64,000 bases of DNA, taken from NCBI GenBank assembly GCA_018825965.1, contig JAHKAA010000047.1:1-64000 (forward strand), read 5' to 3'. Of this stretch, positions 53,387-62,314 are shown piece after piece. Both the position numbers and the translations under genes were made by a program. Under the pieces are notes generated by a model. It searched no databases, had not been told where the DNA came from, and worked only from the letters and a program-made list of their open reading frames with translations. The first letter of the stretch is position 1, and the number at the start of each line of letters is the position of its first letter. This DNA comes from Gammaproteobacteria bacterium. Its GTDB lineage: Bacteria > Pseudomonadota > Gammaproteobacteria > Enterobacterales > Alteromonadaceae.

Positions 53387-55354
53387 TTAGTCAGTTGCTG
53401 TATAACCCTGCTTCGGCGAATTAGGTTTGTGTGGAAAGGCCATCTTCAGTAAGCCATCCGTGACCATGGGCTTTAAGTAGTTTTGCCGTAAGCTCTGTGG
53501 TTTACGATCTAATAGCGTTTCAAGTACAGCGACTGAAATGTAGTGACCACGACATAAGGTAAGTATTAAGGTTCTCATTGTTTCAGTATCTAATCGATGC
53601 TGTTCTTTGGCTGGAGCACCTAATGCGTGAAGTTCTTGCTGATATAACTCAGTCAGCATATTCAATTCGTCAACAAAAGGTTTATCAATTAAATTACTGA
53701 TAAACCGTCCTTTACCATCTCGTGTTCCAGCGCCTTTCAAATGATTTTTGCCTGTATGCGTTAAGTCCTCAACCTTATACGTTAAGTTCTCGACGTTATG
53801 CGTTAAGCTATCAACAGAAGTTAACGCATGAGAAAATACATCTTCAGGTGACGGAGGCTGCATTCCAGGCAAGCTATACGATTTATCTCTTTTCTCTCCA
53901 CTTACGACTAAAAAGCCTTTATCTACCAGCCGTGGCAAGGTCAAAGTAACATCGCGTGAATGCTTGCTGGTTAACTGACAAGCTCTTTCGTGATTCACCC
54001 AGCCTTCAATCGCAGCAGTTACCACTATCATTTGTTCAAAATCATTCAACACATAGAATTTCTGCCCGAACATTTTTCCAAGCAGTTCAGTAACAGCTTC
54101 AGGTACCAAACTGGTCGTGGATAATTCAAGAATGGTTTGTTCTGACGGAATTGATTTCTCATACAGCTTTGGAGTTCGCCACCTTGCCCACTCCCAACCA
54201 CTGTATATTTTGGGTACTCCCGATCCGGCGCGCTCTCCGGCACCAATCATCAAAAACATCTGCTGCATTCGGCGATTTCTACAATCACTATCTCCGCCTT
54301 TCACTGCTATTTCAGGCGGAACACGCATCAAACCAGGGTTTCTGAACCCGAACAGATCTGGCCTTTTTACGATAAGAATGGAGCTTCTTCCTGTGTAATC
54401 AGCATGCACAAGTGTATTCACCAAAGCTTCCCGAATAGCTTCATGAGCTTTTGAATCGTCTAAACGAATACCGTCTTGCAGTTCAAAAGGCACTTTAAGA
54501 TCCGTCACTAACTTTCTGTAAGTGCGTCGGTAGAAATCAAAAACATTACCGGACCAGGAACCATCGGGATGAAGACGATCAACCCAACGCTCTGTATTTG
54601 CTTCATCCCGTTCACGGTAATCCACAAAATAATTGGGAGCAGCTTCCTGAATGGCATCCCAAGTACCAAACATCAAAACCCCAGCAACAGTAATACCTTC
54701 TTCACCAGATTGGCGATCCAATCGCCATCCGCCTATTTTCTTAAATAATTCAAATAGATCTAATTCAAGCCAAGGATGCTGAGGTTTGGCGGCTGCGAAT
54801 AAATTTTTGAATGCTTTTAAACTATCCAGATCAATATCAGCAATATTAAAACCTTTTAGGATTTTGTCATCACGGCTGGTTTCAACCTGCTCAGCCAGCA
54901 TCCTCTTGACCTGCTCTTCGCTACAACGATGATCACCTTCATGCAGACGAATGTAGCTTTCTCTCATGGGTTGGTTTTTCAAGTAAACAGGCTTTTGCTC
55001 TCTGCGTGCTGCAGGTATTTCAACCACCAGTAACTTTTTTCCATCAAGAATGACCACCTGAGCGCTGTCATTAATCAGTAAATTGACATTCACTTTTTCT
55101 GAATTACTGGCCATGTCGAAAAGTTGCTTACGAACAATGTCAACATCTTCAATTCCGGCAAGGGTTAAGTTTCCATTTTTTTCACGGACGCCCAGAACAA
55201 CATAACCACCACGAGTGTTGGCCATAGCACTGTATGTTGGCCAAAAGTCATCTGGCAATTTGCCTTTGCCATCCTGCCCTTGTGCCAACTTGAACTCTAA
55301 CTCTGCTGACTCAGACAAAGCTTGAAGATCGACTAAATCCGCTATTTGAAACAT
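53387..55354 (-). CDS. AlbA_2/Schlafen-type DNA-binding domain protein with HATPase-like C-terminal region
   Basis: 655 residues. The N-terminal 130 residues form an AlbA_2 (Schlafen) domain: ESAELEFKLAQG, then SAMANTRGGYVVLGVREKNG. The middle holds the usual partner domain (HEAIREALVNTLVHADYTG, LFGFRNPGLMRV, MLIGAGERAGSGVPKI-like near 380), as in putative ATP-dependent transcriptional regulators. Residues about 440-500 look like a winged helix. Around 512-533 come three seven-residue repeats (VDSLTHN, VENLTYK, VEDLTHT), probably a short coiled coil. The relatives are abundant in genome islands and some belong to phage-defence clusters. Its role here is unknown. Confidence 0.82.
   Translation of the reverse strand: MFQIADLVDLQALSESAELEFKLAQGQDGKGKLPDDFWPTYSAMANTRGGYVVLGVREKNGNLTLAGIEDVDIVRKQLFDMASNSEKVNVNLLINDSAQVVILDGKKLLVVEIPAARREQKPVYLKNQPMRESYIRLHEGDHRCSEEQVKRMLAEQVETSRDDKILKGFNIADIDLDSLKAFKNLFAAAKPQHPWLELDLFELFKKIGGWRLDRQSGEEGITVAGVLMFGTWDAIQEAAPNYFVDYRERDEANTERWVDRLHPDGSWSGNVFDFYRRTYRKLVTDLKVPFELQDGIRLDDSKAHEAIREALVNTLVHADYTGRSSILIVKRPDLFGFRNPGLMRVPPEIAVKGGDSDCRNRRMQQMFLMIGAGERAGSGVPKIYSGWEWARWRTPKLYEKSIPSEQTILELSTTSLVPEAVTELLGKMFGQKFYVLNDFEQMIVVTAAIEGWVNHERACQLTSKHSRDVTLTLPRLVDKGFLVVSGEKRDKSYSLPGMQPPSPEDVFSHALTSVDSLTHNVENLTYKVEDLTHTGKNHLKGAGTRDGKGRFISNLIDKPFVDELNMLTELYQQELHALGAPAKEQHRLDTETMRTLILTLCRGHYISVAVLETLLDRKPQSLRQNYLKPMVTDGLLKMAFPHKPNSPKQGYTATD
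53757..53819 (-). repeat. Three tandem 21-base repeats coding for heptads
   Basis: Units TGCGTTAAGTCCTCAACCTTA, TACGTTAAGTTCTCGACGTTA and TGCGTTAAGCTATCAACAGAA lie in the AlbA_2-type gene. A fourth, inverted motif TTAACGCA follows at 53821. The 21-base period keeps the reading frame, so unit number can change without breaking the protein. Confidence 0.7.
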
Positions 55355-55451
55355 ATTCGTGTCCCTTACCAGTCAACCTTAGGGCCGTTGCCAACTGACT
55401 AAAACTCAACATAAACCCAAAGGGTTAGTACCATAGAATATGAAAACAAAA

Positions 55452-55474
55452 AAGCCTCTAACAATCAGAGGCTT
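55452..55474 (-). terminator. Rho-independent terminator of ssb
   Basis: On the minus strand AAGCCTCT (55474-55467) pairs with AGAGGCTT (55459-55452), followed by TTTTGTTTTC. It lies 37 bases after the ssb stop. Confidence 0.85.
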
Positions 55475-55510
55475 AATTCTATTTATCACGCGATACGGAA
55501 ACCGTATTCT

Positions 55511-56179
55511 TTAAAACGGAATATCGTCATCAAAGTCTATTGGTGGTTCCATTGGACCACGTTGCTGTTGTGGTGCAGGCTGATTAAAACCGCCTTGTGG
55601 CTGGTTAAAATTGCCTTGAGGCTGGAAGCCACCCTGAGCTGGACGTTGCTGGTAACCACCTTGTGCCGGTGCTGCAGCAGCTGGCGCCTGAGGAGCGTAA
55701 CCGCCCTGAGCCGGAGCCGCTTGTGGCATACGTTGTTGTGGTGCGGCAGCAGGTTGTTGATAACCACCTTGGTTACCGCCCTGGTTGCCCATTGGAGCAC
55801 CACCGCCCATAGCAGCAGCCTGACCGGCCCCCTGACCTTCACCACGGCCGTCTAACATCTGCAGTTCGTTGGCAATGATTTCAGTGGTGTAACGCTCAAC
55901 ACCTTGCTGATCCTGCCACTTACGGGTACGTAAACGACCTTCGATATACACCTTGCTGCCTTTACGCAGGTATTCACCGGCAATTTCAGCCAAACGCTGA
56001 TAAATGACAACACGGTGCCATTCGGTATTTTCTTTCTTTTCATTGGTGGTTTTGTCCGTCCAGCTTTCGCTGGTCGCGATAGTCAGGTTGGCGACTGCGC
56101 CACCTGTAGGCATATAACGGACTTCAGGGTCATTGCCCAGGTTACCAATCAAAATTACTTTATTAATTCCACGAGCCAT
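55511..56179 (-). CDS. ssb: Single-stranded DNA-binding protein
   Basis: 222 residues. The OB fold occupies 1-110 (GINKVILIGNLGNDPEVRY, TNEKKENTEWHRVV, YIEGRLRTRKW). A long Gln/Gly/Pro-rich linker of about 95 residues follows, repeating QGGYQQ/GGFNQP-like units. The acidic tip PPIDFDDDIPF matches the tail that recruits partner proteins. It is essential for replication and repair. AAGGAG precedes the ATG. Eleven bases separate it from the MFS gene upstream, so the two share a transcript. The linker is longer than in E. coli SSB (178 residues). Confidence 0.97.
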   Translation of the reverse strand: MARGINKVILIGNLGNDPEVRYMPTGGAVANLTIATSESWTDKTTNEKKENTEWHRVVIYQRLAEIAGEYLRKGSKVYIEGRLRTRKWQDQQGVERYTTEIIANELQMLDGRGEGQGAGQAAAMGGGAPMGNQGGNQGGYQQPAAAPQQRMPQAAPAQGGYAPQAPAAAAPAQGGYQQRPAQGGFQPQGNFNQPQGGFNQPAPQQQRGPMEPPIDFDDDIPF

Positions 56180-56190
56180 GCGACTTCTCC

Positions 56191-57558
56191 TTAACTTTTT
56201 TGGCTGCTTTCAACCAAAGACTGTGCCTCTGCCAAATCAAAATGTTGCTGGCCGACTTTTAAATACAAACGTTGTTCCGCAACCACCACTGTGACTTCCA
56301 ACACACCCTGGAGTTGGGTCAGGCGCTGCGCTAATTGGGCTGCGGCGGCTTCATCGGCCACTTCGACAGGCAATGACAGCCGTTGCGATCGTGCTGGCAT
56401 TGTCATGCGGCTGGCATAAGCCAACCATAGTAAACCAATCAGGGCAGCGACAGCAAACAAGGATTCACCGCTGCTGAAACTAGCCACAGCACCACCTAAA
56501 ATACCGCCTAAAAAGGCACCAAAAAATTGAGCACTGGCGTAAGTACCCATAGCTGTACCTTTCAGACCAGCAGGAGCAATACGCGACAATAAAGCAGGCA
56601 TGCTGGCTTCTAAATAGTTAAAGCCAACAAAAAACAACAACAGCGCCAGGGCGATCGACCACAACTGCTGATTGATTAAAATTAACACAAAACTAACAAT
56701 AAGCAGGCTTATTGCCAGTAATAAATAACCTTTTTCCTGCTGCTTACGACTGGCCAGAATCATCAGTGGCACCATCAAAATAAAAGCACCAACTAAAACA
56801 GGTAGATACAACTGCCAGTGTTGCTCTGACACAAAACTTTGCTGCAGCAACAAAGTCGGCAATACCACAAAAATAGCCGTCAATAATAAGTGCAGTACCA
56901 AGACACCAAAGTTCAGTCTTAATAATTCAGGATGACGAAATAAAGCACCGATTTGGCCTTTGGTGGCCAGGGTTTCCGAAGCAGGTGCTTTACTCACCGC
57001 CACAGGCACTACTTTCCATACCAATAGCAAACCGGTAATAGCCATTAAAGCAGTGCACCAGAAAATACCGCTTAAACCGCTGGCCGCAGCTATAGCCGGG
57101 CCCGCCACCATAGCCAAAGTGAAAGACAAACCTATGGTCATACCAATCACGGCCATCACTTTGGGTCTTTGTTCTTCACGGGTAATATCAGATGCCAGCG
57201 CCATCACAGCACCTGAAATAGCGCCCATGCCCTGCAGCACACGGCCAAAAGTCACCATATAAACGGAATCTGCTAAAGCAGCGACCACAGAACCCAGCAC
57301 AAAAAAGCCAAGGCCCAGCAACATCACAGGCTTTCTGCCCCATTTGTCAGACAGCCACCCCATAGGAATTTGTAACAGCGCCTGAGTTAAACCATAAGCA
57401 CCTATAGCTAAGCCTATCCATAAAGGCGAAAAGCCAATCAGGTCTTTGCCAAAAATAGCAAACACTGGGATCAGCATAAATAAACCAAGCATCCGGAAAG
57501 CAAATACCAGTGCCAGAGACCAGGCGGCACGTTTTTCCAGTGGATTCAGATGGGACAT
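56191..57558 (-). CDS. YajR-like MFS transporter with C-terminal YAM domain
   Basis: 455 residues. Twelve membrane helices (motif A GWLSDKWGRKPVML between helices 2 and 3) are followed by a cytoplasmic ferredoxin-like domain at about 395-450 (LPVEVADEAAAAQLAQRLTQ, LEVTVVVAEQRLYLKV). This combination is diagnostic of the YajR family, whose substrate is still uncertain. The gene stands upstream of ssb and near uvrA, a neighbourhood seen in many gammaproteobacteria. A drug-efflux role is often assumed but nothing here proves it. Confidence 0.88.
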   Translation of the reverse strand: MSHLNPLEKRAAWSLALVFAFRMLGLFMLIPVFAIFGKDLIGFSPLWIGLAIGAYGLTQALLQIPMGWLSDKWGRKPVMLLGLGFFVLGSVVAALADSVYMVTFGRVLQGMGAISGAVMALASDITREEQRPKVMAVIGMTIGLSFTLAMVAGPAIAAASGLSGIFWCTALMAITGLLLVWKVVPVAVSKAPASETLATKGQIGALFRHPELLRLNFGVLVLHLLLTAIFVVLPTLLLQQSFVSEQHWQLYLPVLVGAFILMVPLMILASRKQQEKGYLLLAISLLIVSFVLILINQQLWSIALALLLFFVGFNYLEASMPALLSRIAPAGLKGTAMGTYASAQFFGAFLGGILGGAVASFSSGESLFAVAALIGLLWLAYASRMTMPARSQRLSLPVEVADEAAAAQLAQRLTQLQGVLEVTVVVAEQRLYLKVGQQHFDLAEAQSLVESSQKS

Positions 57559-57618
57559 CTGCGACTCTATCTCCGGGTTAAAGCGGGCGGCGATTGTAGC
57601 ACAGCTGCCATCGCCTAA

Positions 57619-58746
57619 CTACACTGAGTCTGTCGCAAATTCGATACGATCACGGCCTCTGGCTTTGGCCTGATATAACGCATGATCAGCGCGGCGCAGC
57701 TGACAATCAAAATCAAAGTCGGCGTTAAATACAGCTATACCCAGGCTGATACTCAGGCCATTCTGGCCACTAAGTTGAGGCAGTTGCAGATGACGCACCG
57801 CCAGTAATAAACGTTCAGCCGCCAGTTGCGCTGAATCACTGTCGGTTTGAGGCAAAAATACAATAAACTCCTCGCCGCCATAACGCGCCAACACATCACT
57901 TTGGCGTAATTGCTTTTGCAGCACTTCGGCCACAGCAATTAACACCTCATCACCGCCCTCATGGCCAATTTTGTCGTTAATTTGTTTAAAGTGGTCCAGA
58001 TCAATCATAAAAAGCGCGGCGCTATGCTGCTGCCGTTGTAAATAAGCTAAGCATCCCTGAATAGCGTTGACTAAACCACGACGGTTCAAAAGACCAGTTA
58101 AAGGGTCGTGCTGGGCTTCATTTTTAAACTTTTGCTGGGTTTCCTCCATATAACCTGTCAAAGCGAAAATGCAGTAACCTGCTGAAACAGCGGGCCAAAA
58201 TGACTGTGAAATCAACAAACCAGACAATAACCAGTCCGGAGCTATCAGCAACATCACAGAGCGAAGCAGACAAATCAGCAACCAGGCCGCAAAAACCGAT
58301 GCCATCATCAAATCGGACAGCGTAGGGGTGGGTTTTAAATAGCGGAAACACCAGAAGCTGGGGCCTATCAGCAAAAAAGCAAACAAGGTCATCAGATGTA
58401 AGCTGACATTTTGCTGTTGATGGTACGAAAAGTAACTATAAGAAACAGCCAGTGCCAAACCTACAGGCACTATCCACAACCAGGGCACAGCTCTGCCTGC
58501 TCTTTTAAAACAAAAAGCCGTGAGCAAACTCATATTCAACGCAGACAAACACATCGACAGTACTAAACTCGGGCCATATTCAGGCCAAAAATAGAATAAC
58601 CAACTTAAAAGTTCAGCAGCTATAGCTCCTTGCAACAGAGGCAAAGCTTTGCTGTTTTTATCTGTTGCACGCAAGCGAAAACTGGCCAGTAAAAACACCA
58701 GCAACACCTGGATCATCGCAAAGCAGTAGAGTTGTTCTGAGGTCAT
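57619..58746 (-). CDS. Membrane-bound diguanylate cyclase (GGDEF)
   Basis: 375 residues from ATG 58746 (a TTG six codons earlier is possible). About six or seven hydrophobic helices fill residues 1-200 as a membrane sensor. The GGDEF domain spans about 210-372: DPLTGLLNRRGL, DLDHFKQINDKIGHEGGDEVL, and active-site GGEEF near 300. An inhibitory site RQSD stands five residues before it, so product feedback by cyclic di-GMP is expected. Monocistronic, divergent from uvrA. The signal sensed is unknown. Confidence 0.9.
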   Translation of the reverse strand: MTSEQLYCFAMIQVLLVFLLASFRLRATDKNSKALPLLQGAIAAELLSWLFYFWPEYGPSLVLSMCLSALNMSLLTAFCFKRAGRAVPWLWIVPVGLALAVSYSYFSYHQQQNVSLHLMTLFAFLLIGPSFWCFRYLKPTPTLSDLMMASVFAAWLLICLLRSVMLLIAPDWLLSGLLISQSFWPAVSAGYCIFALTGYMEETQQKFKNEAQHDPLTGLLNRRGLVNAIQGCLAYLQRQQHSAALFMIDLDHFKQINDKIGHEGGDEVLIAVAEVLQKQLRQSDVLARYGGEEFIVFLPQTDSDSAQLAAERLLLAVRHLQLPQLSGQNGLSISLGIAVFNADFDFDCQLRRADHALYQAKARGRDRIEFATDSV

Positions 58747-58879
58747 AATAGGTCTTAGCCACAAGTGGACACTTTCAACTTAGCTTTAACTGATCCAATC
58801 CGCAAATCTGGTTCAAAAACAGTGAAATAGCAGCCTGTTTCTTTGCTGTTTTTCTAAGCGGCTGGCTTGCTATAAAGCA

Positions 58880-58895
58880 TGTATTTATATACAGT
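58880..58895 (-). promoter_or_regulatory. LexA (SOS) operator upstream of uvrA
   Basis: On the minus strand CTGTATATAAATACAT fits the LexA consensus CTGT-N8-ACAG in seven of eight fixed positions and has the AT-rich core. It lies about 135 bases before the uvrA ATG and about 130 before the diguanylate cyclase start. uvrA is a classical SOS gene, which supports the call. Confidence 0.7.
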
Positions 58896-59030
58896 ATCGC
58901 CAATTGAATTACCGCGCCGACCTCAACAGACAAGAGAGGTAGGATGCTGTCGCCCATAAGGCACTGCATCAATTACAAAGGGTATAATTCGTTTTCCCAA
59001 GCCGACTCAACAGGCAAGAGACCCAATCCT

Positions 59031-61859
59031 ATGGATAAAATAGATATTCGGGGTGCCCGCACCCACAACCTGAAAAATATTTCACTGGAAATTCCCCGTG
59101 ACAAACTGGTGGTGATCACTGGTTTATCCGGCTCAGGTAAATCCTCTTTGGCTTTTGATACCTTGTACGCTGAAGGTCAGCGCCGTTATGTTGAGTCTTT
59201 GTCGGCCTACGCACGGCAGTTTTTAAGCCTGATGGAAAAACCCGATGTGGATCATATCGAAGGTTTATCCCCGGCCATTTCTATTGAGCAAAAGTCGACC
59301 TCGCATAACCCACGTTCGACTGTGGGCACTATCACTGAAATTTACGACTACCTGCGTTTATTGTTTGCCCGTGTTGGCGAACCCCGTTGCCCTACCCACG
59401 ATTTACCTTTAACTGCCCAGACGGTTAGTGAAATGGTCGATAAAGTAGTGGCCTTTCCTGAAGGCACCAAGCTGATGGTATTAGCGCCTGTGGTGCAGGA
59501 GCGTAAAGGTGAACACGTTAAAACACTGGAAACCTTAGCGGCTCAGGGGTATATCCGAGCCCGTATTAATGGCGAAATTTGTGATTTGTCGGATCCACCC
59601 AAGCTGGATTTACACAAAAAACATACCATTGAAGTGGTGATTGACCGGATAAAAGTACGTGACGATATTAAACAACGTTTAGCCGAAAGTTTTGAAACCG
59701 CACTTGAACTGTCCGGTGGTATCGCCAAAGTAGCGTCAATGGACGATGAAAAAGCGCCAGAACTGATTTTCTCCGCCAACTTCGCCTGCCCTACGTGCGG
59801 TTATTCGATGGCCGAGCTGGAACCGCGGTTGTTTTCCTTTAACAATCCGGCCGGTGCCTGCCAAAGTTGTGATGGCTTAGGGGTAAAACAGTATTTTGAT
59901 GCCAATAAAGTCATTGTCAGCGATGAGCTGAGTTTATCCGGCGGCGCTATTCGTGGCTGGGATAAACGTAACTTTTATTATTTCCAGATGCTGAAATCCT
60001 TAGCTGACCATTATGGTTTTGAGCTGGAAGTACCTTTTGCCAGCTTAAGCAAACAGCATCAACAGGTGATTTTAAACGGCACAGGCAAAACCGATATTGA
60101 GTTTAAATACCTGAACGACCGTGGCGATATCATTAAACGCAAGCATCCGTTTGAAGGCATTTTGCCAAATATGGAGCGGCGTTATCACGAAACCGAATCC
60201 AATGCAGTGCGGGAAGAACTGGCCAAGTATTTAGCCTCGCAGTGTTGCCCGGCCTGTAATGGCTCACGTTTACGGGAAGAAGCCCGCCATGTCTTTATTG
60301 GCAAAACCACGTTGCCCGAAGTGGTGGAACTGTCGATTGGTGACTGTTTAGAGTTTTTCCGTCAACTGACATTAATGGGCCAGAAAGCTCAGATCGCCGA
60401 AAAAATTCTGAAGGAAATTCAGGACCGTCTGATGTTTTTAGTCAACGTCGGCCTGAATTACCTGAACCTGTCCCGCAGCGCCGAAACCTTATCAGGTGGC
60501 GAAGCCCAGCGTATTCGTTTAGCCAGCCAGATTGGCGCAGGTTTAGTAGGTGTCATGTATGTGCTGGACGAACCTTCGATAGGTTTGCACCAGCGCGACA
60601 ACGACAGATTATTAGGCACTTTGACGCATTTACGCGACCTGGGTAACACCGTCATAGTGGTAGAACACGACGAAGATGCAGTGCGCGCCGCCGACCATAT
60701 TATCGACATTGGCCCTGGTGCAGGTGTGCATGGTGGTTATGTTGTGGCGCAAGGCAGTCTGGAAGATATTAAAAATACGCCAGAGTCTTTAACAGGCCAG
60801 TATTTATCCGGTGTGCGTAAAATTGCAGTGCCTTCTATCCGCCACGAAGGCAAAAAAGGTAAAGAATTGCGGGTGTTAGGCGCAACAGGCAACAACCTGA
60901 AAAACGTTGATTTGGAAATTCCGTTTGGCGTGATGACCTGTATTACAGGGGTGTCGGGTTCTGGTAAATCCACCTTAATTAACGATACTTTATTCCGTGT
61001 CGCCCACCGTGTTCTGAACAAAGGTGAAGGCAACGAACCTGCAGCGCACAAAGCTATTGAAGGCATGGAACATTTTGATAAATGTGTCGATATAGACCAA
61101 AGCCCTATAGGCCGCACACCACGTTCTAACCCAGCGACTTACACTGGTATTTTCACTGCAGTACGGGATTTATTTGCCGGTACTCAGGAATCCCGTTCCC
61201 GTGGTTATCAGGTCGGGCGTTTTAGTTTTAACGTTAAAGGTGGCCGCTGTGAAGCCTGCCAGGGCGACGGCATGATCAAGGTAGAAATGCACTTTCTGCC
61301 AGATGTGTACGTGCCATGCGATGTCTGTAAAGGCAAACGCTACAACCGCGAAACCCTGGAAGTAAAATACAAAGGCAAAAATATTCACGAAGTGCTGGAA
61401 ATGACAGTGGAAGACGCTCACGCCTTCTTTGAAAGCATTCCGGCCATAGCCCGCAAACTAAAAACCCTGATGGACGTAGGTTTAACTTATATCCGCCTCG
61501 GCCAGTCGGCCACTACTTTATCCGGCGGTGAAGCACAGCGGGTCAAACTGGCGCGCGAACTCAGTAAACGCGACACAGGCAAAACCCTGTATATACTCGA
61601 CGAGCCAACCACAGGCCTGCACTTCTTTGACATCCAGCAACTGCTGAACGTACTGCATAAACTGCGCGACGCCGGCAACACCATAGTGGTGATTGAACAC
61701 AACCTCGATGTGATCAAAACCGCAGACTGGGTGGTCGATTTAGGTCCCGAAGGCGGCAGCGGCGGCGGTGAAATCCTGATCGCAGGCACACCAGAACAAG
61801 TGGCAGCTTATGAGAAATCTTACACAGGGCATTATCTGAAGCCGTTGTTGGGGATGTGA
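59031..61859 (+). CDS. uvrA: Excinuclease ABC subunit A
   Basis: 942 residues from the ATG at 59031 (MDKIDIRGARTHNLKNISLE), where UvrA proteins normally start; an ATG at 58944 would add 29 unrelated residues. Two ABC ATPase modules: Walker A GLSGSGKSS near 35 and GVSGSGKST near 640, signatures LSGGEAQRI and LSGGEAQRVKLA. Zinc-binding Cys pairs CPTC/CQSC near 250-285 and CEAC/CDVC near 740-765. It finds damage in nucleotide excision repair with UvrB. Regulated by the LexA box at 58880. Ends with a long hairpin. Confidence 0.97.
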   Translation: MDKIDIRGARTHNLKNISLEIPRDKLVVITGLSGSGKSSLAFDTLYAEGQRRYVESLSAYARQFLSLMEKPDVDHIEGLSPAISIEQKSTSHNPRSTVGTITEIYDYLRLLFARVGEPRCPTHDLPLTAQTVSEMVDKVVAFPEGTKLMVLAPVVQERKGEHVKTLETLAAQGYIRARINGEICDLSDPPKLDLHKKHTIEVVIDRIKVRDDIKQRLAESFETALELSGGIAKVASMDDEKAPELIFSANFACPTCGYSMAELEPRLFSFNNPAGACQSCDGLGVKQYFDANKVIVSDELSLSGGAIRGWDKRNFYYFQMLKSLADHYGFELEVPFASLSKQHQQVILNGTGKTDIEFKYLNDRGDIIKRKHPFEGILPNMERRYHETESNAVREELAKYLASQCCPACNGSRLREEARHVFIGKTTLPEVVELSIGDCLEFFRQLTLMGQKAQIAEKILKEIQDRLMFLVNVGLNYLNLSRSAETLSGGEAQRIRLASQIGAGLVGVMYVLDEPSIGLHQRDNDRLLGTLTHLRDLGNTVIVVEHDEDAVRAADHIIDIGPGAGVHGGYVVAQGSLEDIKNTPESLTGQYLSGVRKIAVPSIRHEGKKGKELRVLGATGNNLKNVDLEIPFGVMTCITGVSGSGKSTLINDTLFRVAHRVLNKGEGNEPAAHKAIEGMEHFDKCVDIDQSPIGRTPRSNPATYTGIFTAVRDLFAGTQESRSRGYQVGRFSFNVKGGRCEACQGDGMIKVEMHFLPDVYVPCDVCKGKRYNRETLEVKYKGKNIHEVLEMTVEDAHAFFESIPAIARKLKTLMDVGLTYIRLGQSATTLSGGEAQRVKLARELSKRDTGKTLYILDEPTTGLHFFDIQQLLNVLHKLRDAGNTIVVIEHNLDVIKTADWVVDLGPEGGSGGGEILIAGTPEQVAAYEKSYTGHYLKPLLGM

Positions 61860-61872
61860 TACAACTCAATCC

Positions 61873-61903
61873 TGAACGGGCGCAGTTTATTTGCGCCCGT
61901 TCA
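61873..61903 (+). terminator. Hairpin terminator of uvrA
   Basis: TGAACGGGCGCA (61873-61884) pairs with TGCGCCCGTTCA (61892-61903) around a seven-base loop, 13 bases after the stop. Perfect 12-base stem without a clear T-tract. Confidence 0.7.
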
Positions 61904-61958
61904 GTGCACAAAGCAAATTCAATTTGACCACCCTAGGCAACTTGCCTACACTTCATCC

Positions 61959-62314
61959 ATGAAAGCGATTTTCTTCGAAACATCCATTTTTACAAAAACC
62001 GTTGGAAGTTACCTAAGTGACGAGCAATACAAGGAGTTACAAAACTACTTGCTGCTTAATCCCGAAGGCGGAGACGTCATACCAGGAACTGGCGGTTTCA
62101 GAAAGCTCAGGTGGACAGACGATACGCGCGGGAAAGGAAAACGCGGCGGTTTGAGGGTGATTTACTACTGGCTAGCGGCAACAAACAATTTTGGATGTTT
62201 GCCATTTATGACAAAGATGAGATGGAGAGCTTAACGTCTGATCAGGAAAAACAGTTGAAACAGGCGATTGAAACAGAGTTAAAAGTAAGAGGTAAACAAG
62301 ATGGCAAAACGTGA
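61959..62314 (+). pseudogene. RelE/HigB-type toxin gene with a one-base frameshift
   Basis: The N-terminal frame reads MKAIFFETSIFTKTVGSYLS through GKGKRGGLRVIYYW, typical for RelE-like toxins paired with HTH antitoxins. After YYW the family sequence continues in another frame as ASGNKQFWMFAIYDKDEMES to a stop at 62314. The change falls at about 62171, where TACTGGCTAGC appears to lack one G (TGG-GCT would restore YYWASGNKQ). As it stands the protein ends at 62234 with a foreign tail of about 16 residues and loses the conserved C-terminal strand, so it is probably inactive. Sequencing error or ribosomal slippage cannot be excluded. It overlaps the antitoxin start by 14 bases. Confidence 0.75.

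Noticed and set aside
55562..55855. Low-complexity frames on both strands across the ssb linker
   Set aside because: They arise from the repetitive Gln/Gly/Pro codons of ssb.
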